Virus record (IMG/VR): IMGVR_UViG_3300025141_000190
Location: 1-45,401 of that record
DNA: 45,401 bases
Reading direction: 5' to 3' (one strand)
DNA from: a virus
Shown in pieces: positions 16,401 to 25,015 of this stretch; position 1 is the stretch's first letter, and each line of letters opens with the position of its first letter. The translations under genes were made by a program, and so were the position numbers. The notes below the pieces were generated by a model. That model saw only the letters and a list, made by a program, of their open reading frames with translations, did no database searches and was not told where the DNA came from.

Positions 16401-16614
16401 GTATACTATCCGCAGGGATTGAGCTTGTTGAACAACCTCCTCCTTTATCCTCGTCGCACCAGAACGCTACAACTTCATCACATCCACCACCGCAACTATC
16501 AGGGTTGCAGACGCAATCACATCCTGGAGGTCCACCATCCCCTCCACCTCCAGACCCCCCACCTCCTCCAATATCTCCAGGAGGTGCTAAGGTGCAAGAT
16601 ATCCAGATAGACAT
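13408..16614 (-). CDS. 1068-aa protein with extremely cysteine-rich N-terminal half, probable baseplate-region virion protein
   Basis: Not recognised as a whole. Residues 12-31 are almost only Gly and Pro. Residues 7-453 contain about 59 cysteines, with Asp, Gly and Pro abundant, while the remaining ~615 residues have essentially one. Within the rich half, C253-C300 and C345-C402 are diverged copies of one unit: CPxC, then G[TD]C, a long loop, [EDK]xC-[ED]xxC, then CWxC. A second Gly/Pro linker lies near 174-200. The C-terminal part looks like an ordinary folded structural protein (KFPFPFMVFRVDADDPIF, then IRPIRRFLPTVVLIPTD). The gene lies between the 850-aa protein and the PAAR gene inside the baseplate/fibre cluster. 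The Cys-rich part could be a disulfide- or metal-stabilised knob chain exposed outside the cell; this is inference. Confidence 0.85.
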   Translation of the reverse strand: MSIWISCTLAPPGDIGGGGGSGGGGDGGPPGCDCVCNPDSCGGGCDEVVAFWCDEDKGGGCSTSSIPADSIPGFDEVNCEPPPTWDIDGTTFWADSGPCDQYCDQICRRYHCDQAFPKDVPCAWTDFIIFDLTGQCGALPDTGDCGIDCTLNGVNLYLDPLICKSSEKNCNKWDGGGGFGGGGPLTPGTGPMIPPPSPPPDGYECGADIGTGCICCNATCNATWDGVKGDWVWPPGCNDDWYKCQTKCFGKACPKCNNDGTCDWQTGCQVYCDKDCPNGDTIEECEKVCGDELDTLCWKCNPDDCGCCTKTTNKVGGGCPDGTFPDRITCNKEGGPGGGNCLKKCPVCDDTTGDCSFEADCDGPPDGVGTQRCGVPCSMGETKDDCDALCNIDDCEYSCWDCVRMPFDYETGAGGGEECQEVTIVDECGKTLPSVCYPNHMYINEPQCKDGGCGDEELSNDTGYNNSQKDRVYSMTYVDEVFERNHSNKTYKLSNTEFLPINRGTLPASLFKTTVHTSVRAVYDLNNKGIKGGLFSDIPYSDLDDGAIENSLHINLVNLLNQAKLATGQSIKSQMLGTIRELLISNRIHTLSGDDLINLLKNIIRNQTKYPDTRLSELKSLSPTVNEGRAIKLAGDNAFRLKGNVYSEGDNERMKYWKTLATDLDKNLPITLSDGTKTQLYYKIDDTINLNSSGSITMSEGDYQRITTSNGSYTEIPVQGDFDRARILQLETLQKIMYLMDDTYDFTLNVSSAPDLYLDERYGVTNERKNFYMLTANLSSVTDLERENSFISKTQVTYTYETDSTVRDDWVSKFPFPFMVFRVDADDPIFNYITNGGIINLTTKDFVFDIFDDPRLIRPIRRFLPTVVLIPTDKTKDVPFHSLSKYVSYGVRELTFEVHPDPERSDVWKAPHIKESFAYPKPGISISNPTHNAKEYGINTKELTNLVNYTNITPVLPRPKGPTRRLFEVLKDFKANWDVSGNIVKWSDVYDEMGREQIKYLQRECNDLEGFKSLASMGKIHKAVENRYPKVKEVRSDMKPISFDFFRDNPKLVQKPLEDRTNPPDPLP

Positions 16615-16618
16615 TTAA

Positions 16619-19171
16619 CTAGATGGAGCTATTTAAAACAAGTACTGGGTTAGTTCCACCTAAAGCTTCTTGTTTAAATCCTTGTGGGTATCCTATCACA
16701 GAAAATTTTATAGTGGGGTATAGACAAACTCCCCATGAGTTATTAGCTAAATTACCCCAAGGGCTAGATTGTAGGCTAGTATTTTGATCCTGTACTCCTT
16801 GGTGAAGATCTGAGGTCACAGCAAAAGAGGCAAAGCCTCCCCAATCACCACCGTATACTCTTGAGTTATTTCTAATATTTTGTGGATGATATTGATTAGA
16901 GGTTACAATAGTATTTCCAGTACCTGCATCAACACCATCAGGGGTCAAATTGGGATTAGGGGCACTATAAGCACAAATAATATTAAAGAATGTAGGATAT
17001 TTTTCTACATACAACCCACAGTAATTATTCCATACTGGATCAGGAATTGAGCCCAAAGCTGCCGCAGCAGAACCACTTCTAGGCGCACAGTTTGCATAAT
17101 CTAATATAACTTCATAATCAGTCATCCAAGAAACTTGAGTCTTATCTAAATTTATTCTTTTCTTTAGATAAAATAACTGTGATCCCGTCAGGGATACACT
17201 GGGAGTAACATCTCTTTTGTTTGCTTCCGTTGGTGCCCTAGACATTGCTCCACCACCTGTATCTACAAGCCAAGTATCTGCATAGGTCAAATTATGTGCT
17301 GGTGTGGCAAATGCATTTGTAAAATTTGGTCCTCCAGGCTGACCCGCCTTAGCTTCCCCTGCCGCAACAAAAGATGTATTTATCCAATCTGTAGGACAAG
17401 TTCCTCCAGGCTGATCGCCCCCTACATTTTCAGCCCAAGATGCTATATCCCAATCAGGGTCTAAAGGAATATTTACTGGTGAAGCTGTATAACCTAAGTG
17501 ATTATAAAAATAGCTATCAATTATTCCTCGATTAGTAGCAAGATCATTATCATTACTCCATCCCCAAACCGCATCAGAAATTCTAGAAAAGGGAGATTGA
17601 TCTTGTAAATCCGTTCCTTGGGCCATAGCTATTAGGATTCCCTCTACCCCATACCTAATACCACCAAATATAGTACCAGCACCAACAGGTCTGGGATAAT
17701 CAGGGGCGTAAGAACCGTTGCCTATATCAGATTGTATTTTACTGTTTAGTTTATCTAGCTTATTTCCTATAGATTGAGAAGTTTCAACTGGGTTAGCTAG
17801 TGATGTGGGTGGGTTAGCTGCCGCAATCCCAGCCCGTTCATTGTATGCTAATTCAGCGGTTCTAAAGAAGGGTCTGATATCTAAAATATTATTATTAGAT
17901 ATAGAAGTCTCGCCCTTATGTACAAAGATATAAGCTAGTGGTAATACTGACTGTCCAACTAAAGCACCATAAGCTCCATTACTTATTTCAGAGTATATGT
18001 AAGGAGCTAAATTCATTAGGTCGTCTGGGCTTGGGAAGTTGCCATACACCCCACTTGTACCAAACAAAGATTGGTCCTGGTCAGTAATAGGAGAAGATAT
18101 TTTTAAATTTCCTTCACTATCAAAAGTATTTCCTTGTTCAAACCAATAATTCTTATCTTTAAAATTATCATTATACTCATCTGAATCTAGGAAAGTCTTA
18201 TCTATAGTTTTTCCAGTCCACCCACCAGCACCCTTGAGAGATACTAAACCAGCACCCCTCACTAACCCTAATTGAGGTTCTGTAATACTTGCAGCAGCAG
18301 ACCCCACAGGATAAGCTATAGAAGTAGAAGATGCATCTATTGGTTTGGTGTATACAAAAAGAAGATCTATTCTAACATTAGGTACATAAGTATTAGCAAC
18401 CTCTTTAACATAATCACTATCATCAAACTCTGGGACTCTAATACCAAGTGGTTTTTCTACATTAACTAAGGAGGTTCTAAACGGCGCACCCCATGCCCTC
18501 GCCCACTCTGTAGACCTCTGTTGCAGTCCAGTAAAGTCAGGTAAATAACTATGAGTTGTGGTGTCTGGTTGCCATAAAGCTAATTTAATTTTCGGTATAT
18601 CTAAAATGCCATCATTGCTTTTATCATTTTTATTATCATAGGTATAAAAATTTCCCCAATCTACTATACTATCCACAGTAGCGTTAGATGCATGGTGCTG
18701 TAAATGATCATACAAACCATTATTTCCTATAATAGCGTCTGTAGTCTCCCCGATTAATCTACGAAGAACTTGAGAATCTATAGACATACTCTCCTGAGTA
18801 TTATAAATTCCTTTAGAGTAATCGCCTTTCGCATTAACCAGGAGTCTGGATATACCAGTATGATAAGCATCATTTACCCTACCTATAAAATTACCAGGAG
18901 ATACTTTAATAAATCTATCGCTTCCTTGAGCAGTAGGCTTAAGCTCATCAAACTCCCTCCTGGACCCTGACGAAGTAGATATATCATCAGTACTAAGTTG
19001 ATCCTTCAACCATAGTATATTCTCTTGCAGTTGTTGAATTGGTATATTATCAACTGTCCAATGATAAGGATCATTAGCCTTAAATACTCTCACGGGGTCT
19101 ACAAATTTGTGACTACTCTTTTTAAAACTAGTATCTCCCTGCCCTTGTCCATTACCAAATATATCACTCAT
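16619..19171 (-). CDS. 850-aa baseplate-associated/fibre-type virion protein
   Basis: The family is not named with confidence. The N-terminus (residues 25-58) holds a motif shared with the next protein upstream: Trp, then DN-[IL]-P-[IL], a Leu, a Glu and a second Trp (WTVDNIPIQQLQENILWLKD). This probably anchors both to the baseplate. Residues ~90-300 and 350-440 look like mixed beta structure, with the conserved-looking ILDIRPFFRTAELAYNERAG near residue 430. The C-terminal ~350 residues are rich in Gly, Asn, Trp and Tyr, as in receptor-binding regions. The start codon overlaps the stop of the 1182-aa gene by one base, and the stop is four bases from the Cys-rich gene's start. A host-binding or baseplate decoration role is inferred from position. 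Confidence 0.8.
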   Translation of the reverse strand: MSDIFGNGQGQGDTSFKKSSHKFVDPVRVFKANDPYHWTVDNIPIQQLQENILWLKDQLSTDDISTSSGSRREFDELKPTAQGSDRFIKVSPGNFIGRVNDAYHTGISRLLVNAKGDYSKGIYNTQESMSIDSQVLRRLIGETTDAIIGNNGLYDHLQHHASNATVDSIVDWGNFYTYDNKNDKSNDGILDIPKIKLALWQPDTTTHSYLPDFTGLQQRSTEWARAWGAPFRTSLVNVEKPLGIRVPEFDDSDYVKEVANTYVPNVRIDLLFVYTKPIDASSTSIAYPVGSAAASITEPQLGLVRGAGLVSLKGAGGWTGKTIDKTFLDSDEYNDNFKDKNYWFEQGNTFDSEGNLKISSPITDQDQSLFGTSGVYGNFPSPDDLMNLAPYIYSEISNGAYGALVGQSVLPLAYIFVHKGETSISNNNILDIRPFFRTAELAYNERAGIAAANPPTSLANPVETSQSIGNKLDKLNSKIQSDIGNGSYAPDYPRPVGAGTIFGGIRYGVEGILIAMAQGTDLQDQSPFSRISDAVWGWSNDNDLATNRGIIDSYFYNHLGYTASPVNIPLDPDWDIASWAENVGGDQPGGTCPTDWINTSFVAAGEAKAGQPGGPNFTNAFATPAHNLTYADTWLVDTGGGAMSRAPTEANKRDVTPSVSLTGSQLFYLKKRINLDKTQVSWMTDYEVILDYANCAPRSGSAAAALGSIPDPVWNNYCGLYVEKYPTFFNIICAYSAPNPNLTPDGVDAGTGNTIVTSNQYHPQNIRNNSRVYGGDWGGFASFAVTSDLHQGVQDQNTSLQSSPWGNLANNSWGVCLYPTIKFSVIGYPQGFKQEALGGTNPVLVLNSSI

Positions 19172-22100
19172 TATGTATCTCTCTCTAAATCAAAAATGTT
19201 AGATGTTCTAAAACCTAATCCATAACCCTCGGTAAATCCTGTTGTTATTTCTCCTTGAGAATGGACATTTACATCTGAATCATAGATATTAACATACTTT
19301 ATTCTATTGCTGTAATCAGTACTACAATGTCTAGCGTTAGCAAATATACTAGCCGCAGACTCTGATAACCACACAGAAGGTTTGGTTGTAGCTGCCATAG
19401 AATCGGGGTAATAATAACCACTAGTAACCAGTACACCACCATTTTCAGCATGGCTTCTTTCATTTAGTAAATTGGGGTACATACTACTCATAGTAGTTAG
19501 CGCAGAGCAAGTACCTGACAGCAAGTATCCCTGAGATAAGTGCTGGTAAGGTCTATTATCGTCATAACTATCACTAACCCGTGGTATATGACCCACATCT
19601 ACAGCACTACAATAGAATAATTTTTTAGCAGCAGGAGAAACAGAGAAGTATAGTCTGAAAGGACCTCTATTTTGATACTCTGATTCTCCATAAGTTTGCA
19701 TGGTAGTTATGCCTGTTCTAGCTTTTTGTATATCCGACATAAAGGAACTTACACCAGAATTACCCATATCAAGGGAACTAAAGCTAACCCCACTACCAAA
19801 ATGATCTAACACGGAAATTATACCTGTGTCAGGAGTTCCTGGTGGAAGACTTGACGCAGCACTCAAACCGTATACATCCCCCTCCTTAAAATAGACTGCC
19901 TTAGGTCCAGTATACCCTGCCAGTACTGGGTGTGTCCCAGACACAGCACAATGGGAAGCGTGTAATTGAGAAGAGTCAGCTATATTCCAAATCATTAGGT
20001 TGTTACACCCAGCAGGACTAGTACTAGCATCATAGAAACTCCCATCCATATTAGCAAAACCCATTGGGAAGTGTACATTCATAACCTTAACACTACTATT
20101 ATTTGTAGCTCTAACGCACTCCCCCCCTAAAGATACTCCTCTAAAGAAAGTCTCAGTATCAGTACTATAATCGGCATTATAAAGTAATCTATAACAACTT
20201 AAACTAGCGTCAGCAGCTAACATAGCATTATATACTGTCTCCTCTTCACATCTATTCCATCTATTTCCAGTAGTAGGCCAGCCACCGTGATCTATAATCA
20301 TATTTGCAGCGTTCCTATCAGCTTTATTCGGGTAAAACTGTAGTCCTCCAGACATGATTAAATCTATGTACTGTGGGGTCATTACGCGATCATCAGTTAA
20401 AGATGCTGTGGGCCACATATTATCTACATAACCTAAATCTTTTATAATTAAATTAGAGTTATTATCAGCGACTAGCCCAGCTTTCATAGAATGAACTTCC
20501 ATTAGAGGAGTAGCTTTGTTTGCTCCTCCTCCCCACCCGCTAAGTGTCGCAAAATCATTCTCTGAACGTATATCAATTACACTATCTGTTCCATCTAACG
20601 GTGGTGCTATAGATAAAGTAGACCTATTAGTAGCAGCGGCCCCTAATCCGAAACCATAAATTCCCACTGGTCCTGTAAAATTAATAGTAGACCCACCATC
20701 AGCCACCACCGCAGCAGCCTTTCGCTTATTAGCACCAGCGAATACAGAAGCACCATTCAGGGTTGTATAAGTTAATCCTCTTACAGTAGCCTTGCCCCCG
20801 TTAATTACAGATAGTGCTACAGGGCTACTCTTGAATGGAGTAGCTTTACTATCGGAGCATAAAAACTTAGCAGCAGTAAATTCTGCTGTAGAATTATTAA
20901 CAACTACCCCTGGTTTAGAAGCATCTACAGCATTCCCTTGACCAAAGCTATCGAACATAGCATGATGTTCATTATATAATTCCATATTATACAGAGTAGT
21001 TATATCCATACCGCTACCGTAAGTAGGACCATAAGTAGATCCACCCCCCATAACTATATGCTGACCATTTCTATCAAATAAAATAGGGAAGTTATTACTA
21101 ACTATTCCATTACCTGACTGTTGTTTGGCTGTATCCAATCCTATAGCAGAGCTAGAATAATTTTTATTGTAAGTAAACTTACTATTGTTCATTAACAGCC
21201 CGTTCTTCTTAGCATAGGAGGATCTTGTTTGTTCAGTTTCTATTACAGAATCTAATGCTTTAATATTATCAACACCGTTATAAGTATTAAGAATTCCATC
21301 CATAGTATACTTAGAATTGGATAAGTACAAATTAGTATTATTAAACCCTAAGTCCGTACTAAAAACATCAAGCTGTTCTGTATTAGATATTTTATCACCA
21401 CCTCGTAATACAGAGTTCTCCATATGGATTCCATAATCATGGAAGTGGCTGGCTAATTTAGCTGCTACCCCACTATTATAAGAGTCTGTTACAAAGTTAA
21501 CATCACTATTAACCAATTTAAATCCATAAGTAGTTAAGGTTCCTCTATCAGCAACATCGTAATTTCTTGCTGCGAAAGCCTGTCTCCTAAGATTTACTGA
21601 AGAGTTTTTAATATCGAATCCAGCTTGAGTACACCTCATAGATCCGCAATTCTCTATGGTAAGGTTAGTACAATTCTGAATCCCAAACCCTGTAGTAAAA
21701 GAATTTCCACCATCTACAACAAACCCCCTAATATAAATAGGACCATCACAGTTTTGTGCCTCTACCTTAGTAAGCCAGTTAGCAGTTATAATTCCATTCA
21801 CTACCTGATTATCTTGATATTGTGCGCCAGCAAGATCATTACCAGTACCTAGATTTATAGTAGATAGATCTAGAGAGGCCATAGTAGCGTCTGTCTGAAT
21901 TGAGTATACAGGTTTGCCAGCTATTACAGATATGGGATTAGCAGCTAAACGATAAGGAATGTCCTGTACCCATTGGACATTATTATCAGATATACCTGGG
22001 TAGCAATACCCAGGAGAATTATATCCACCAGCCCCAGATACACCCCTAGCAGGAAGTACAAATTTCCTAGTATGCCCCACGCTGGTCTCCCAGTTAAATA

Positions 22101-22719
22101 AGGAAGATACACAGGTCTCTGTAGAGATGGCACTACTGCTTAATAAATGATAGATAGCTCCCGAAGCACCTAATGTTTTTGGTAGGTACATATGTCCAAA
22201 AGCTTCATCATCAGCTTGTACAACAACACTACTAAAATCATTTTGTATTAATGGAGCAAAACCTCTATTTACAATTTCTAAAACACCATCATCTTCACAT
22301 TTAATATTATTAAGATTTAATTCTCCTAAGTCACCGCTAACTGCCACTTCAATAAGAGTAGGCATCCTAATAATTTCTGGGAGGGCTTCTATTGCTGCGG
22401 ATAAAGATAGGAACTTATTGGGTGTTGCACCACGGGCAGGGTCGTAGCTGTATGCCTCTGTTGAGCAGTGCGTGTCCTCCACCCCAAGAGGACCACAGGT
22501 GTTAGAGGATACAATCAGAGCCATCCCAGGGGCACCAGACAATGGATAGCCAAACCTCTCCCATAAAAGCTGAGTTCGCTCTTCTAGATCATAAAGAGGT
22601 AAGTTGTCTTGTTCCCAATTATAGAAAGAAGAGGTATCGTGCTTAGTAACAAAAGGGTTCCAATAATTAAATACGGTGAGCCCAGATGAAACTGAATATA
22701 AATCGTTAATATCAAACAT
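19171..22719 (-). CDS. 1182-aa beta-helix tail fibre or tailspike-like protein
   Basis: A right-handed parallel beta-helix is suggested by the repeating pattern of short strands with Asn, Ser and Gly turns from about residue 120 to 800. Examples are CTNLTIENCGSMRCTQAG, then FKLVNSDVNFV, GIHMENSVLRG, NTNLYLSNSKYT, GLLMNNSKFTYN and PGVVVNNSTAEF. Such folds occur in tailspikes that bind or cut polysaccharide. No catalytic residues can be assigned from sequence. The N-terminus has the anchor motif W35-DNLPL-DLEERTQLLW53 shared with the 850-aa protein. Residues ~85-150 resemble the cap of pectin-lyase-like folds (a Ser/Ala helix followed by LIEVAVSGDLG). The last ~350 residues are mixed and may hold a separate receptor or trimerisation domain. 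Translational coupling exists on both sides. Confidence 0.82.
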   Translation of the reverse strand: MFDINDLYSVSSGLTVFNYWNPFVTKHDTSSFYNWEQDNLPLYDLEERTQLLWERFGYPLSGAPGMALIVSSNTCGPLGVEDTHCSTEAYSYDPARGATPNKFLSLSAAIEALPEIIRMPTLIEVAVSGDLGELNLNNIKCEDDGVLEIVNRGFAPLIQNDFSSVVVQADDEAFGHMYLPKTLGASGAIYHLLSSSAISTETCVSSLFNWETSVGHTRKFVLPARGVSGAGGYNSPGYCYPGISDNNVQWVQDIPYRLAANPISVIAGKPVYSIQTDATMASLDLSTINLGTGNDLAGAQYQDNQVVNGIITANWLTKVEAQNCDGPIYIRGFVVDGGNSFTTGFGIQNCTNLTIENCGSMRCTQAGFDIKNSSVNLRRQAFAARNYDVADRGTLTTYGFKLVNSDVNFVTDSYNSGVAAKLASHFHDYGIHMENSVLRGGDKISNTEQLDVFSTDLGFNNTNLYLSNSKYTMDGILNTYNGVDNIKALDSVIETEQTRSSYAKKNGLLMNNSKFTYNKNYSSSAIGLDTAKQQSGNGIVSNNFPILFDRNGQHIVMGGGSTYGPTYGSGMDITTLYNMELYNEHHAMFDSFGQGNAVDASKPGVVVNNSTAEFTAAKFLCSDSKATPFKSSPVALSVINGGKATVRGLTYTTLNGASVFAGANKRKAAAVVADGGSTINFTGPVGIYGFGLGAAATNRSTLSIAPPLDGTDSVIDIRSENDFATLSGWGGGANKATPLMEVHSMKAGLVADNNSNLIIKDLGYVDNMWPTASLTDDRVMTPQYIDLIMSGGLQFYPNKADRNAANMIIDHGGWPTTGNRWNRCEEETVYNAMLAADASLSCYRLLYNADYSTDTETFFRGVSLGGECVRATNNSSVKVMNVHFPMGFANMDGSFYDASTSPAGCNNLMIWNIADSSQLHASHCAVSGTHPVLAGYTGPKAVYFKEGDVYGLSAASSLPPGTPDTGIISVLDHFGSGVSFSSLDMGNSGVSSFMSDIQKARTGITTMQTYGESEYQNRGPFRLYFSVSPAAKKLFYCSAVDVGHIPRVSDSYDDNRPYQHLSQGYLLSGTCSALTTMSSMYPNLLNERSHAENGGVLVTSGYYYPDSMAATTKPSVWLSESAASIFANARHCSTDYSNRIKYVNIYDSDVNVHSQGEITTGFTEGYGLGFRTSNIFDLERDT

Positions 22720-23303
22720 TAGAATTGCAGAGTCCAGCGGAATATGAGACTAAAATCATCAGTCTTGGTTATGTCAGTAAAAGGTCTATAAGCTACTAGT
22801 ATTGGGGAAACAGGCGTAAGACCTCTTGGATTACGCATAAATAATCCTACCTCATTTATAGTTTTTAAATTTAAAGTTAATTTATCTAGTACCAATATGT
22901 ATCTAACAGAAGTACTAGTTACTTTTCCTATATTACTAAATCTAATACGAGCAAATGGAAGATCACTACCTCTTAACGATCCGCTTTCTACAGGCTCTAA
23001 ATCTTCTAGCAATAAAGTTGTTGTGGACCCCCAATCTCCTGACTTAAGAACAGGTTTTTGTAGTTTGTATGTAGATACTCCGTAATCATTGTAATCTCCT
23101 CCCGAACCCACTGCGAAATTTAATATTTGGTAGTCTGTAATTGTGGTTCCTCCAGAAGCCGCAAATAAATGAGACCATCCTACCCCCATACCTGATGTAA
23201 TTATATTATTCTCATCAAATACTAATTCTTCTCCACCATCATTAAATACTTTATATATTTGTAAATGTCCAGTAGGGTTTATTGTATTATTATTATTGTC
23301 CAT
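22719..23303 (-). CDS. Tail fibre/collar-like paralogue A, minimal form (194 aa)
   Basis: The shortest of three tandem related proteins. It contains only the shared terminal parts. Residues ~8-90 hold GHLQIYKVFNDGGEELVFD, then NNIITSGMG and a segment ending ILNFAVGSGG. Residues ~148-194 hold TINEVGLFMRNPRG, a VAYRPF strand and a terminal WTLQF. This two-part layout recalls phage tail-collar fibre domains (favG, then I.EVGLF, then LVAY). No receptor insert is present, so it may be an assembly or capping unit of the same ring or fibre. I chose ATG at 23303, 26 bases after the upstream stop; the frame is open back to a TTG at 23360, which has no ribosome binding site. It overlaps the beta-helix gene start by one base. 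Confidence 0.8.
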   Translation of the reverse strand: MDNNNNTINPTGHLQIYKVFNDGGEELVFDENNIITSGMGVGWSHLFAASGGTTITDYQILNFAVGSGGDYNDYGVSTYKLQKPVLKSGDWGSTTTLLLEDLEPVESGSLRGSDLPFARIRFSNIGKVTSTSVRYILVLDKLTLNLKTINEVGLFMRNPRGLTPVSPILVAYRPFTDITKTDDFSLIFRWTLQF

Positions 23304-23329
23304 TATATTTATATAGGATGTTATCCCGT

Positions 23330-25015
23330 CTAATTGATATCTATCACACTCAATTCCCAATCTATTATATACGAGAATTCATTATTTTTATTTATTGGAG
23401 GATCAACTTTTTTATAGGCAACCATCATAGGCTCATCCCTGCCAGTTGAACCCTTTGGATTTTTCATAAATAACCCTACCTCTTTTATAGTCTTATCATT
23501 AGCTAATTCCTCATCAATTAATAATCTAACTGTAAAGGTATTATCATGTAAGGATGTAGTGTATCCATTAGGAATACTTAAAACATCTTGAGCAGACGTA
23601 ATATAGTAAGGTTTTTCAGCATGTATAGTTTGATAAGGGGAGGCACTAGTACTATACTCAAACTGATAATTCGCTATATAAACCTCCTCTCTAGGAGTAA
23701 CCTGATGGTTCGTATTCCCCACTAATTCCCCTCCCACTATACCAGAAACACTACTTACCATAGGAAATATTTTAGGTACACAGTCAGTGCCAGAAAAATT
23801 TCCAGAGCTTGGATAAAAAATTGAGTTAGGAACCCCCACTAAACTAGCAGAAATTCTATAGAACTGCCCACTTGGGCCGAACCCGCTATTAGAGGTATCA
23901 TAACAGTCTGCCCCTGGCCCACTCCTTGTTGCATAGGTAGGATGATCTTCATAGGTATACATCTCTCCAGCACTGCATTCCACATTAGCTGACAATGTTC
24001 CACCAGATACACCAACACCATAAATAGATTCCCACCTATTAAAGCAAGACACATCCTTAGCTACACATTCTTCGAATCCAGTACTACCGCTTAACACTGC
24101 TGGTGGATACCAACGATCAATATTATCCATATCATATCTGTATCTAAAAGTGGCTCTATTCTCTCCAGCGATAGAATCCCCAATAACTCCACTACTTATC
24201 TTATTAAATAGTTGTAATTCAGATGTTAACGGGGTCGAAGAAGAAGTAGATAAACTAGATAAATAATATGTTGGGGAGATGTAGATAGAGTGAGTCTGAT
24301 TTTCTCTTATACTATTCCAAATAGGATGAGTTGTATTATCACTATAAACATACTTAGGATTAGTGGTTATACTAGATTTTACAATCCCAGAAACATTTCT
24401 GTTTGCAGTATAAGAAAATTTATATGTAGGAGGCACATACGAGGGACCAGAAGCAGTAATATCTACAGTACTTGAAAGAGGCCAAATACCAAAATTATTT
24501 TTATCGGATGAGAATACTGGGTCGTTAGCAATCCATATCGAAGAGGGAGTATATCGTATGCTTTCGTTCATTCCATCGTCGTAAGTTCTAAAATTATTAG
24601 AATAGTCTACTGAAATTTTAGTATCTTCAGGAGGATCTATAAAATTATCAAACACTTTAGTTCTGTGTAGAGGGACTATAGACCCCACCCCATAAACATT
24701 TTTAGTTGTAACAGCAATTACACTATCTCTACCATAGTCTAAAAGAGCCATAGGATCTTTAAGGGACCAGACATGTTTCCTTAACCTCTCTTCTGGAATA
24801 TCAGTGGATACGTCATAAGAACTTAAATTATAACTGTCTTCCCCTAACTGAAAATATCTAAGCTGAAAATCATTTATATCTGTGGATCCAACATTAGACA
24901 AAATATCTGTCATTCCTAGAGAGAATCCAGTAGTTACCATATTAGAATCTTCATAGATAACTTCGGTTTCTCCAGTCTTTTTGCTGACTTTTTTTATTCT
25001 AAAATGTCCTCTCAT
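23330..25015 (-). CDS. Tail fibre/collar-like paralogue B with ~370-aa central insert (561 aa)
   Basis: Shares the N-terminal domain (GHFRIKKVSKKTGETEVIYE, NMVTTGFSLG, LRYFQLGEDS) and the C-terminal domain (TIKEVGLFMKNPKG, MMVAYKKV, IIDWELS) with paralogue A. Between them, from about residue 95 to 470, is an unrelated insert rich in Ser, Thr, Tyr and Gly, with several Cys, typical of surface-exposed beta domains. I chose ATG at 25015. It overlaps the upstream stop (ATGA) and has GGAGG ten bases upstream; the frame extends to a TTG at 25033, less likely. The insert is likely the exposed, host-contacting part; its fold is unknown to me. Confidence 0.83.
   Translation of the reverse strand: MRGHFRIKKVSKKTGETEVIYEDSNMVTTGFSLGMTDILSNVGSTDINDFQLRYFQLGEDSYNLSSYDVSTDIPEERLRKHVWSLKDPMALLDYGRDSVIAVTTKNVYGVGSIVPLHRTKVFDNFIDPPEDTKISVDYSNNFRTYDDGMNESIRYTPSSIWIANDPVFSSDKNNFGIWPLSSTVDITASGPSYVPPTYKFSYTANRNVSGIVKSSITTNPKYVYSDNTTHPIWNSIRENQTHSIYISPTYYLSSLSTSSSTPLTSELQLFNKISSGVIGDSIAGENRATFRYRYDMDNIDRWYPPAVLSGSTGFEECVAKDVSCFNRWESIYGVGVSGGTLSANVECSAGEMYTYEDHPTYATRSGPGADCYDTSNSGFGPSGQFYRISASLVGVPNSIFYPSSGNFSGTDCVPKIFPMVSSVSGIVGGELVGNTNHQVTPREEVYIANYQFEYSTSASPYQTIHAEKPYYITSAQDVLSIPNGYTTSLHDNTFTVRLLIDEELANDKTIKEVGLFMKNPKGSTGRDEPMMVAYKKVDPPINKNNEFSYIIDWELSVIDIN

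Noticed and set aside
15502-16618. Plus-strand open frames opposite the cysteine-rich gene (Pro-, Ser- and His-rich translations)
   Set aside because: They are antisense shadows of the repetitive Cys/Gly/Pro codons and have no ribosome binding sites or recognisable domains.
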